A stretch of 64,000 bases of DNA from Thalassobius sp047123305 (GTDB lineage: Bacteria > Pseudomonadota > Alphaproteobacteria > Rhodobacterales > Rhodobacteraceae), in assembly GCF_047123305.1 (NCBI RefSeq), contig NZ_CP138918.1:4092001-4156000 (forward strand). The letters run 5' to 3'. The translations under genes were made by a program, and so were the position numbers. The notes under the pieces were generated by a model, which was not told where the DNA came from, did no database searches, and saw nothing but the letters and a program-made list of their open reading frames with translations. Positions 49,944 to 57,603 of this stretch are shown here, piece by piece (positions within the stretch are counted from its first letter, which is position 1; each line of letters starts with the position of its first letter).

Positions 49944-51737
49944 TCAGACACTTGCCTTCACGGTGACATAGCTGCCCGGGGCCGCCTCCAGGGCCGGATA
50001 GGACGAATCACCCGGCTGCCGTGCCGGCACCATCTTGCCGGACCGCTTCTTCAGCCAGGCCTCCCAGCGTGGCCACCAGCTGCCTTCATGAAATTTCGAT
50101 TGCGACATCCAGTCGTCGGCCTCTAGCCCCAGATCGTCATTGGTGAAGTGACCATATTTCTTCTTGCTTGGCGGATTCACGATGCCCGCAATGTGGCCGG
50201 ATTGGCTGACAATGAAGGTCTTGTTCTTGGCGCCGGTTTGCTGGAAACCGCGATAACAGTCCTTCCATCGGGCGATGTGATCGGTCTCACAGGTGATCGA
50301 CATCAGCGGCACGTCTACGTCCCGCACATGCAGGGTTTCGCCAAGGATCTTATAGCCGCGGGTGACAAAATCGTTCCGCTGGCACAGCGCGCGCAGGTAT
50401 TGCATCACCATTTTGCCCGGCAGGTTCGAGCCATCGCCGTTCCAGTACAGCAGATCAAAAGCGGGCGGCGCTTCGCCCATCATGTAGCTTTTGATCGCCG
50501 GGCCATAGATCAGATCGTTTGAGCGCAGAAAGCTCATGGTCCGCCCCATGATAAAACTGCGCAGAATGCCCTGCGCCTGCACTTCGGCCTCAATCCCATC
50601 GACGAAATCATTCTGCAGGAACGGCGTAAATTCACCCTGTTCGTCAAAATCTGTCAGTGCGGTGAAAAAAGTGGCGGATTTGATTGATTTATCACCACGT
50701 TTCTTAAGCAATGCTAGGGTCAGATGCAGCGTGGTGCCGGCAATACAATAACCCACCGCGTTCACCTGTTTCTCACCGGTGATCTCTTTGACGACCCGAA
50801 GCGCTTCCAAGTAGCCCTGCTCGATATAGTCCTCCATCCCGAAATCCTTGTCTTCGGGGCGGGGATTGAACCAGCTGACAACAAACAAGGTGTAGCCCTG
50901 ATCGGTGATCCATTTGATCAGGCTGTTCTGCTCTTTCAGGTCCAACACATAGAATTTGTTAATCCAGGGCGGGAAGATGAGCAGCGGCGTTGCGTGCACC
51001 TGTTCGGTGGTCGGCGTGTATTGGATCAGCTCCAACACATGATTTCGAAACACAACTTGGCCCTGCGTGGTGGCGACATTTCGCCCCAGTTCAAAGGCGC
51101 TGTCATCTGCTAGCCGTACCAGCATCTCGCCGTTGTTGGCTTCCAGATCGGCCACAAGGTTTTCCAAACCTTTCACAAGGCTGGCGCCCTCAGTCTCAAC
51201 AGCACGTTCCAGCGCATCCGGATTGGTGCCCAAAAAGTTGGTGGGCGACATCATGTCGATGATCTGCTGGGCGAAGTAATCCAGCCGCGTGCGGTCCGTC
51301 TGGGACAGGCCTTCGACATTTGAAACGGCTTGGCGCATGGCCGCTGCATTCATCATATACTGTTGTTTTACATAATTAAAATAGGGATGCGTTTGCCACA
51401 GGGGGTTGGAAAAACGACGATCTGTTGGGGTGTGATCTTGGGGCGCTTCCAGCTTGCCCTTGGCCAGCGCCTGACTGGCCTCCAGGTAGTGTTTGACCGA
51501 ATTGCCCCAGAACTCCAGCTGGTTTTCAAACAGTTTCGCCGGGTCCTGCATCATCGATGACCAGTAAGAGGTAGCGGCCTGCACAAAGACATCCTGATCC
51601 GGTCCATTGAGCTGTGCGTTGGCCGGATTGCGTTTCGAAAGCGCCGTCATGAAGCGTTGCGAGAGATCCTCGACCTTGGCCAAATTGGCCTCCAGCGCCG
51701 CGAGGTCCTCGCCCTTCATGTCCTCTTTTGTTGTCAT
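49944..51737 (-). CDS. phaC: Class I polyhydroxyalkanoate synthase
   Basis: A 597-residue class I PHA synthase, which polymerises (R)-3-hydroxyacyl-CoA at the granule surface. The lipase-like box containing the catalytic Cys is VNAVGYCIAGTTL, Cys near residue 331. Preceding signatures are LLIFPPWINKFYVLDL and SLIKWITDQGYTLFVVSWFNP near 255-280. The catalytic His is near 525 (VSQSGHIAGIVNPP) and the Asp in MSITCETDHIA near 490. An AAGGGGGA site lies upstream of the ATG. It is divergent from phaZ, with a PhaR-type palindrome between. Confidence 0.97.
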   Translation of the reverse strand: MTTKEDMKGEDLAALEANLAKVEDLSQRFMTALSKRNPANAQLNGPDQDVFVQAATSYWSSMMQDPAKLFENQLEFWGNSVKHYLEASQALAKGKLEAPQDHTPTDRRFSNPLWQTHPYFNYVKQQYMMNAAAMRQAVSNVEGLSQTDRTRLDYFAQQIIDMMSPTNFLGTNPDALERAVETEGASLVKGLENLVADLEANNGEMLVRLADDSAFELGRNVATTQGQVVFRNHVLELIQYTPTTEQVHATPLLIFPPWINKFYVLDLKEQNSLIKWITDQGYTLFVVSWFNPRPEDKDFGMEDYIEQGYLEALRVVKEITGEKQVNAVGYCIAGTTLHLTLALLKKRGDKSIKSATFFTALTDFDEQGEFTPFLQNDFVDGIEAEVQAQGILRSFIMGRTMSFLRSNDLIYGPAIKSYMMGEAPPAFDLLYWNGDGSNLPGKMVMQYLRALCQRNDFVTRGYKILGETLHVRDVDVPLMSITCETDHIARWKDCYRGFQQTGAKNKTFIVSQSGHIAGIVNPPSKKKYGHFTNDDLGLEADDWMSQSKFHEGSWWPRWEAWLKKRSGKMVPARQPGDSSYPALEAAPGSYVTVKASV

Positions 51738-51760
51738 ATTAACGATTCCCCCTTAACTTC

Positions 51761-51773
51761 GCTGCTGTGCAGC
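51761..51773. promoter_or_regulatory. PhaR-type operator between phaC and phaZ
   Basis: GCTGC-TGT-GCAGC is a perfect 13-base palindrome containing CTGC-N3-GCAG. It lies in the divergent promoter region 24 bases upstream of phaC and 98 bases upstream of phaZ. Confidence 0.8.
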
Positions 51774-51870
51774 ATTTAATGTTCGGTGAAAATAGGTCGT
51801 TGCTGTAAACACCAGATGACCAGCCTGACGACAAAGCAACCCGGGCAACCGGACAGCAAAGGAGACGCGC

Positions 51871-53154
51871 ATGCGCTACATGGCCACGTACGATCTTATG
51901 GAAACTATCCGTAACACGAACCAATGGCTGGGTGCCTCCGCCTTGTCTCTTGCATCCTATCCGGCTTTCGCGATGGTGCCAAATCCTGCGTTACAATGGA
52001 TGGCAGCTTGGGGCGAAGTCACCGAGAGGACATTTCAGCGCATGGTGACGAAACCCGATTGGGGCATTCATTCGTTTACCTGCGACGACGGCAAAGACCA
52101 TGTGGTCAACGTGGAAACTGTGGTTGAAGGCGATTTTGGCGATCTCCTCCACTTTCAGGTGATGGGACGCGAAACCAAACCGCGCCAAGTGCTGCTGGTG
52201 GCGCCGATGTCGGGTCACTATGCAACGCTGTTGCGCTCTACCGTGATTTCATTGCTGCCCGACTGCGAAGTATACATCACCGACTGGCACAATGCGCGCG
52301 ACATTCCGGTTTCTGCCGGCAAGTTCGACATTGAGGATTACACCCTTTATCTGGTTGATTACATGCGCCATTTGGGTTCGGACACCCATGTGATTGCGAT
52401 CTGTCAGCCTGCCCCCCTCACCCTTGCCGCCACCGCATATCTGGCCGGTGAAGAACCCGAAGCGCAGCCGCGCTCCCTGACCTTGATCGGTGGCCCGATT
52501 GATCCGGATGCCACGCCCACAGATGTGACCGACTTCGGCAACCGCGTCACCATGGGCCAGCTGGAAGAAACCATGATCCAGCGGGTTGGCTTCAAATACA
52601 AAGGGGTCGGGCGAATGGTTTACCCCGGTCTACTGCAGCTTGCGTCTTTCATGTCGATGAATGGCGAGCGCCATTCCAAAGCCTTTTCGGACCAGATCCA
52701 ACGGGTGATGAAAGGTGAAGCCTCTGATCACGATGCCCACAACCGGTTTTATGACGAATACCTCGCCGTAATGGACATGACGGCCGAGTTCTATCTGTCG
52801 ACGGTGGAGCGGATCTTCAAAAACTGTGAAATTGCCAAAAACCAGTTCACCATCGAAGGCAAACCCGTCGACATCGGCAAGATTACCACGGTCGCCGTAA
52901 AGACCGTGGAAGGCGCAAATGACGATATTTCCGCACCCGGTCAATGTGTTGCCGCGCTTGATCTCTGCACCGGCCTGCCGGACGCCAAGAAAGCAAGCCA
53001 TGTCGAACCCGGCGCAGGTCACTATGGGATTTTTGCAGGCAAAAGTTGGCGCAACAACATCCGGCCACTGGTGCTGGAGTTTATCGACGCCAATGCCGAT
53101 GCGCCGAAAAAACCCAAAAAATCCGCAGCAAAAAGCGCCAAGGCCGCGGGCTAG
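51871..53154 (+). CDS. phaZ: Intracellular polyhydroxyalkanoate depolymerase
   Basis: A 427-residue intracellular PHA depolymerase of the alphaproteobacterial type. It mobilises stored polymer. The N-terminal region (ASYPAFAMVPNPALQWMAAWGEVTERTFQRM) fits the family. The nucleophile Cys lies in VIAICQPAPLTLAA, near residue 178. Supporting motifs are LVAPMSGHYATLLRSTVISLLPDCEVYITDWHNARDIP near 110-145 and HVEPGAGHYGIFAGKSW, with the catalytic His, near 375-390. The tail is basic (PKKPKKSAAKSAKAA). It diverges from phaC. Control by PhaR is implied by the intervening site. Confidence 0.95.
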   Translation: MRYMATYDLMETIRNTNQWLGASALSLASYPAFAMVPNPALQWMAAWGEVTERTFQRMVTKPDWGIHSFTCDDGKDHVVNVETVVEGDFGDLLHFQVMGRETKPRQVLLVAPMSGHYATLLRSTVISLLPDCEVYITDWHNARDIPVSAGKFDIEDYTLYLVDYMRHLGSDTHVIAICQPAPLTLAATAYLAGEEPEAQPRSLTLIGGPIDPDATPTDVTDFGNRVTMGQLEETMIQRVGFKYKGVGRMVYPGLLQLASFMSMNGERHSKAFSDQIQRVMKGEASDHDAHNRFYDEYLAVMDMTAEFYLSTVERIFKNCEIAKNQFTIEGKPVDIGKITTVAVKTVEGANDDISAPGQCVAALDLCTGLPDAKKASHVEPGAGHYGIFAGKSWRNNIRPLVLEFIDANADAPKKPKKSAAKSAKAAG

Positions 53155-53192
53155 GCTTTTCTAGGCTACTGTGCGGTTTGGGTTTTCAGTCC

Positions 53193-53903
53193 TCACCCGC
53201 GCAGAACATAGGGCTGTTTCATCCACCCCAGCAATGCGGTGGTGACAGCGTCCGGCTGCTCCCAGGTCGGCAGGTGCCCGGCCCCGGCAATCACCTTCAG
53301 CTCCGCTGACGGGATCAATTCTGCCATAAACTGATGCCTTTTTACGGGTGTCAATTGGTCATGTTCCCCGCACAGCACCAGCGCCGGCACTTTGCAGCGT
53401 CGCAAGGCAGATTGCAGATCGCGCCTCCGTTGCAACGCTTTGCACTGGCGCACAAAACTCTCTGGCCCTTGTTCCAGCGCCATTGCAACAAAACGGTTCA
53501 AGATCTCCAGCCGCGCTTCGCCCGGGGCCAGGTACTCTTGCTTCATCATCTGGCGCACCGCATCTTCCAGCCGCCCCGCCTTGGCAGCAATAATCAAGGG
53601 CTCGTAGGCAGCCGCTGTCTTGGGTGTCTCTGACAGCGCATTGGTGTCCATCAAGGCAATCCGCGTGATGCGCGCCGGCGCGCGGCGCAGCATTTCCATT
53701 GCAACGATGCCGCCCATTGAGAGGCCGGCGAGGGCAAATTTCTCTGGCAATTGGCGCAAAACGGTCTCGGCAATTTCCTCAATCGACTCGCCCAGTCCGA
53801 CCGGCGCAACGGTCACCGGCAGATGACGGGAAAACGCAGTAACTTGAGGGGCAAACAAACGTGCGTCGCACATCATCCCCGGCAAAAAAACCAACGGTTC
53901 CAT
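53193..53903 (-). CDS. Alpha/beta hydrolase
   Basis: 236 residues from the ATG at 53903. An upstream TTG at 53906 is less likely. The core has FLPGMMCDARLFAPQV at the start, nucleophile LAGLSMGGIVAMEM near residue 62, LCGEHDQLTPV with the Asp near 185, and GAGHLPTWEQPDAV with the His near 212. No lid domain is evident. The substrate is unknown. It converges with phaZ, and no link to PHA is clear. Confidence 0.86.
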   Translation of the reverse strand: MEPLVFLPGMMCDARLFAPQVTAFSRHLPVTVAPVGLGESIEEIAETVLRQLPEKFALAGLSMGGIVAMEMLRRAPARITRIALMDTNALSETPKTAAAYEPLIIAAKAGRLEDAVRQMMKQEYLAPGEARLEILNRFVAMALEQGPESFVRQCKALQRRRDLQSALRRCKVPALVLCGEHDQLTPVKRHQFMAELIPSAELKVIAGAGHLPTWEQPDAVTTALLGWMKQPYVLRG

Positions 53904-54147
53904 CAAGACGCCCTACCCCAGTATTAGTTCCCCTGCAAACTGCGGTTTGGGCGTAGAACTGTCAACGGACGACAACGGCTTCTTTCACTTCCTCCTTGTC
54001 AACGCCCCTCCATTCCACAAAATCTCAAACTTTATCTCTCTTTACTCGGGTGTCGGCACCGTATCGCGCGCGCGCCAACAGTTTTTGCGATTCCCTTGAG
54101 AATAAATCACGAACATTAAGCAAGTATTAAGGGATCAATGACTACCA
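53904..54147. other. Gap between two minus-strand hydrolase genes
   Basis: AT-rich relative to its surroundings, with no hairpin or frame recognised. It must hold the promoter of the hydrolase at 53193-53903. Confidence 0.45.
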
Positions 54148-55116
54148 TCACGGAAGATTCGACACCCAATCAACCAGCGCATCGATCACAAAAGGAGTCG
54201 CCTCAGGACTTAGTATTTCTCCCGCAATCACATGCCTGCCAGGATCATCAGCATCGCCCAACGGCGGCGTGAAATAAGTCGTGTCCCCGCCCCAATTTGA
54301 TCTCACCTCGTCGCTGATGTCAGAGCGCACAATCTGGTCCTCTGGGGCATAAATGAACAAAGCCGGTTGCGTGATCTGACTGTGGTCAAGCCCACGCGCC
54401 GCCTTTGCAACAGCGGCCATGGGAATGATCGCCTCGGTCGCGTAGCTCTGTGTCCAAGCCGCCGCGTGAGCATCATTTTGAGGTGTGAACGACCGCTCAG
54501 ACCCTATCAGCCAGGGAACCCAGACCCGGGCTCCGGGCTGTGTCAGCAAAAAGGCCGCAGGGTTGTTCACCGCATAATTTGGAGAGACAAAAACCAGTGC
54601 AGACACCCGTTTCGACATCTCCGGATCAGCGGCCGCCAGTGTGGCGAGCGACCCGCCCGTTGAGGTGGACAGCACAAGCGTTTTTTTACCTATGTTCTGG
54701 CCGATCGCGATGGCCTCTTGGACATCGTAGACCCAATCTGCCGCCCGCGCTTGCCCAAGAGCAGCCCCGTCCTGTCCATGCCCTGCAAACCGAACAAAAT
54801 AGAGGTTCGCCCCCATATGTTCGGCCAGCCTGTCTGGCACCGGACGCAACTCGCTCGAACTGGCAGAAAACCCGTGCAAATAGACGATGGACCATTCCGT
54901 CTGAACCTCAGGCTCGGCAGCCCAAATCACTTGTTTCTCACTGCCCGCGCGAATGTTTGCATGGCGCGCCTCGTCGGCGGTCAGATAAGCAGCAATCCCC
55001 TGCGACAGTTTCTTCGCATCGAATCGCTGTTCGGGCACAAGGTTTTCCCTGGGGGCGACAAGCCAACCTGCCAGCAGGACAAGCGCAACAACGAGACCAA
55101 CGCGCGCCGCCTTCAT
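54148..55116 (-). CDS. Membrane-anchored or exported alpha/beta hydrolase
   Basis: 322 residues. An N-terminal hydrophobic segment (VGLVVALVLLAGWLVAP, about 6-22) acts as a signal anchor or uncleaved signal. The hydrolase fold follows: SIVYLHGFSASSSELRPVPDRLAEHMGANLYFVRFAGHG near 76-112, nucleophile in LVLSTSTGGSLATLAA, an atypical Ser-Thr-Ser-Thr-Gly-Gly near 150, a FIYAPEDQIV Asp near 258 and a GRHVIAGEIL His near 296. It overlaps the next upstream gene by four bases (ATGA), so it is translated with it. Confidence 0.84.
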   Translation of the reverse strand: MKAARVGLVVALVLLAGWLVAPRENLVPEQRFDAKKLSQGIAAYLTADEARHANIRAGSEKQVIWAAEPEVQTEWSIVYLHGFSASSSELRPVPDRLAEHMGANLYFVRFAGHGQDGAALGQARAADWVYDVQEAIAIGQNIGKKTLVLSTSTGGSLATLAAADPEMSKRVSALVFVSPNYAVNNPAAFLLTQPGARVWVPWLIGSERSFTPQNDAHAAAWTQSYATEAIIPMAAVAKAARGLDHSQITQPALFIYAPEDQIVRSDISDEVRSNWGGDTTYFTPPLGDADDPGRHVIAGEILSPEATPFVIDALVDWVSNLP

Positions 55117-55856
55117 GTCGCCCTAGCAAGTGTTTTTTCGACCGACTTTTCGATCAGATTCAGACACTCCGTATCAGAGAACCGGTGATCCGCGCCTTTG
55201 ACCAAGGTGAGGCGGATGTCTGGCCCCTCTGCATGGCCCAGAAGGCGGGTCGCCGTGTCGGTGCTGACGGCGGTGTCTTCAGTGCCCTGCAGGAACCGCA
55301 CAGGGAAGGGCAGCAACAGTGGCGCGCGCAACACCAGATGGCTCCGCCCTTCCTCGATCAGACGTTTGGAAATAATGTAGTCTTCGTCATAGTCCGACGG
55401 CATCCGGACATGGCCCTGCGCCTGCAGGTCGGCTTTCTGTGTCTCAGTGAAGCTGGCCCAATAGCCGTCTTCGGTGAAATCCGGCGCCGCAGCGATGGTG
55501 ACCATGCCCGCCAAACGGGACGCCCGCGCCCGCGCGAGCAACAGGGCTTGCCAACCGCCCATCGAACTACCGACAACAACAATCGGCCCGTCAATGATCT
55601 GATCCACAATGGCCAGCGTGTCTTCATGCCAATCGCCAATGGCCCCTTCTTCAAACCGCCCGGAGCTTTGCCCATGACCTGAATAGTCAAACCGCACAAA
55701 GGCCTGCCCACGGGCCCGGGCCCAGGCTTCAAGATGCACCGCTTTGGTGCCTTCCATGTCGGACTTCAGGCCAGAACAGAACAGGATTGTCGGCCCTTTG
55801 CCTGTGGTCTTGTGATAGGCGATCCGGCGGCCTTGCGCCGTGTCGAGAAATTGCAT
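55113..55856 (-). CDS. Alpha/beta hydrolase resembling ABHD10
   Basis: A 247-residue hydrolase. The N-terminus has RIAYHKTTGKGPTILFCSGLKSDMEGTKA, then FVRFDYSGHGQSSG. The nucleophile is in IVVVGSSMGGWQALL near residue 96, the Asp in FLQGTEDTAVS near 190, and the His in KGADHRFSD near 222. The block pattern (G-L-x-S-D-M-x-G-T-K-A, then RFDYSGHG, then GSSMGGW) is that of human ABHD10, a mitochondrial depalmitoylase-type esterase. The substrate here is inferred only by family. It forms a translationally coupled pair with the membrane-anchored hydrolase. Confidence 0.87.
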   Translation of the reverse strand: MQFLDTAQGRRIAYHKTTGKGPTILFCSGLKSDMEGTKAVHLEAWARARGQAFVRFDYSGHGQSSGRFEEGAIGDWHEDTLAIVDQIIDGPIVVVGSSMGGWQALLLARARASRLAGMVTIAAAPDFTEDGYWASFTETQKADLQAQGHVRMPSDYDEDYIISKRLIEEGRSHLVLRAPLLLPFPVRFLQGTEDTAVSTDTATRLLGHAEGPDIRLTLVKGADHRFSDTECLNLIEKSVEKTLARAT

Positions 55857-55933
55857 CTTTGCGCTCCACTGTTGGTCTTGCAGCCAGCGTAGCCCGTTGT
55901 TGATCGGCGCGAAAGCAAGGATGCAAGCTGCCG

Positions 55934-56395
55934 CTAGGGCACCACGGAAATCTCATTCTTGTAACTGCGCAGAGAAAAGGCCGACCGGGACTGGCGAATG
56001 CCGGTGATTTTATATAGCCGCTCGCGCAGGAACCTTTCGTAACCGCGGGTGCCGCTGACAACCACCTTGGCGAAAATGTCGAACTCACCGGACGTCATGC
56101 GCACCTCCAGCACCTCAGGAAAACGTGCCAGCTGTTCGCAGACAGTGGCCACTTCGAAGCCTTCATTGCGGTCCAAAGCCAGTTCGATCAGCACCGTTTC
56201 CGGTACGCCCAGCGCTTCGTGATCGATCCGCGCCCCATAGCCAACAATTGTGCCCGACGTTTCCAGTTTCTTCACCCTTTGCCAGCATTGTGAGGCAGAC
56301 AGGCCGACTCGCTCCGCCAGCTGGGCATTGGACTGGCGGCCGTCACGGGCAAGTTCACGCAGGATCCGCAGATCCATTTCGGAGATATTGGGCAT
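55934..56395 (-). CDS. Lrp/AsnC family transcriptional regulator
   Basis: 153 residues from the ATG at 56395. A TTG at 56404 would add three residues. The helix-turn-helix lies at about 6-52 (MDLRILRELARDGRQSNAQLAERVGLSASQCWQRVKKLETSGTI), and a RAM ligand domain follows from about 68 to 145 (VPETVLIELALDRNEGFEVATVCEQLARFPEVLEVRMTSGEFD). It diverges from a branched-chain aminotransferase gene and a 10-base inverted repeat sits between them. That suggests leucine-type control of the aminotransferase. Confidence 0.94.
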   Translation of the reverse strand: MPNISEMDLRILRELARDGRQSNAQLAERVGLSASQCWQRVKKLETSGTIVGYGARIDHEALGVPETVLIELALDRNEGFEVATVCEQLARFPEVLEVRMTSGEFDIFAKVVVSGTRGYERFLRERLYKITGIRQSRSAFSLRSYKNEISVVP

Positions 56396-56412
56396 GATCA
56401 ACAAAACTTTCT

Positions 56413-56501
56413 TTTACCAAATCAGCCTTATCACGAAATTCTTCTGACATTCATCCAAAATGAACTGAAATTGAAAACTTCTTCCGCCGGCATTTGGTAA
56501 A
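56413..56501. promoter_or_regulatory. Widely spaced inverted repeat between lrp-like and aminotransferase genes
   Basis: TTTACCAAAT (56413-56422) and ATTTGGTAAA (56492-56501) are perfect complements 69 bases apart in the divergent promoter. The spacing suits a looped or wrapped Lrp octamer. Confidence 0.6.
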
Positions 56502-56545
56502 CTTCTTGCAGGAGAGGCACTGCAAGACGCACGCAGGAGGACGCA

Positions 56546-57427
56546 ATGGCAGTTGGCAAGGGTAACATCTGGACCTGGTTTGAGGGTAAATGGCAGGACG
56601 GCAACGTCGCGGTGATCCGCGCGGCGGATCATGTTTCGTGGCTGGGCAGCCAGGTCTTTGACGGTGCACGCAGCTTTGAAGGGGTCATGCCGGATCTTGA
56701 TTTGCACTGCGCCCGTTTGATCCGTTCGGCGGAAGCTCTGGGGATGGTGCCCAAGATCACTGGCCCCGAGGTTGAAGCGTTGGTGCGCGAAAAGGTTAAG
56801 ACGCTGCCGCAGGAGGCACAGCTTTATATCCGCCCGATGATGTGGGCGACCGAAAGCGGTGCGGGTGTGATTGATCTGGATCCCGAAAGCACGGCCTTCT
56901 CAATCTGCATTGAGGAAATGGCGATGCCCGCGATTGAAGGGTTTTCCCTGACAGTTTCGCCCTACCGCCGTCCACGGCAGGATATGGCACTGACCGAAGC
57001 CAAGGCCGGTTCGCTTTATGCCAACAACGCCCGCATCATGGCCTATGCCCGTCAGCGCGGCTTTTCCAACGCGCTGTCGCTGGATATCGATGGCAATGTG
57101 GCAGAGACCGCCTCGACCAATGTGTTTCTGGTCCGCGACGGCGTGGCGTTTACCCCTGTGCCCACCGGCTGTTTCCTGAACGGCCTCACCCGCCAGCGGG
57201 TGATTGGGCTGCTGCGCGGCGACGGCGTTGAGGTTGTGGAAACCACTTTGACCGTTGAGGATTTCCAGGCCGCAGAAGAGATCTTTGCCACCGGCAATAT
57301 CGCCAAGGTTATGCCGGTGTCGCGTCTTGATGATCGCGAACTGGGCATTGGTCCAATCGCGCTGCGTGCGCGCGAGCTTTACTGGGCCTTTGCTCATGCG
57401 GCAGCGTCGCAAGACAACGCGGCTTAA
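56546..57427 (+). CDS. ilvE: Branched-chain amino acid aminotransferase
   Basis: A 293-residue class IV aminotransferase. It interconverts valine, leucine and isoleucine with their keto acids. GCAGGAGG lies before the ATG. Conserved parts are VFDGARSFEGVMPDLDLHCARLIRSAEALGM near 39-69, the PLP lysine in ALTEAKAGSLYANNARIMAYA near 150, and DGNVAETASTNVFLVRDG near 185 with the phosphate-binding region EEIFATGNIAKVMPVSRLD near 246. D-amino acid or 4-amino-4-deoxychorismate activities also occur in the fold. Context with an Lrp regulator favours branched-chain substrates. Confidence 0.9.
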   Translation: MAVGKGNIWTWFEGKWQDGNVAVIRAADHVSWLGSQVFDGARSFEGVMPDLDLHCARLIRSAEALGMVPKITGPEVEALVREKVKTLPQEAQLYIRPMMWATESGAGVIDLDPESTAFSICIEEMAMPAIEGFSLTVSPYRRPRQDMALTEAKAGSLYANNARIMAYARQRGFSNALSLDIDGNVAETASTNVFLVRDGVAFTPVPTGCFLNGLTRQRVIGLLRGDGVEVVETTLTVEDFQAAEEIFATGNIAKVMPVSRLDDRELGIGPIALRARELYWAFAHAAASQDNAA

Positions 57428-57450
57428 CCACCGTCCCCCTTAAGTCCCCG

Positions 57451-57482
57451 AAAACCCTGCCCGATCCGGCGGGGTTTTCTAT
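57451..57482 (+). terminator. Terminator of the aminotransferase gene
   Basis: AAAACCCTGCC pairs with GGCGGGGTTTT (one G-U), with a six-base loop and a T-rich end, 24 bases after the stop. Confidence 0.85.
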
Positions 57483-57603
57483 TTTCAACGCCCTGCAACC
57501 GCTTGCTTGACTTGCCCCGCCCCGCACCGCAATAAGGGCGTCGAACATCATAACCCGCAACCGGGCGTTCCGTGGGCGCCAAACTGACGAGGAGGCCAAA
57601 AGA

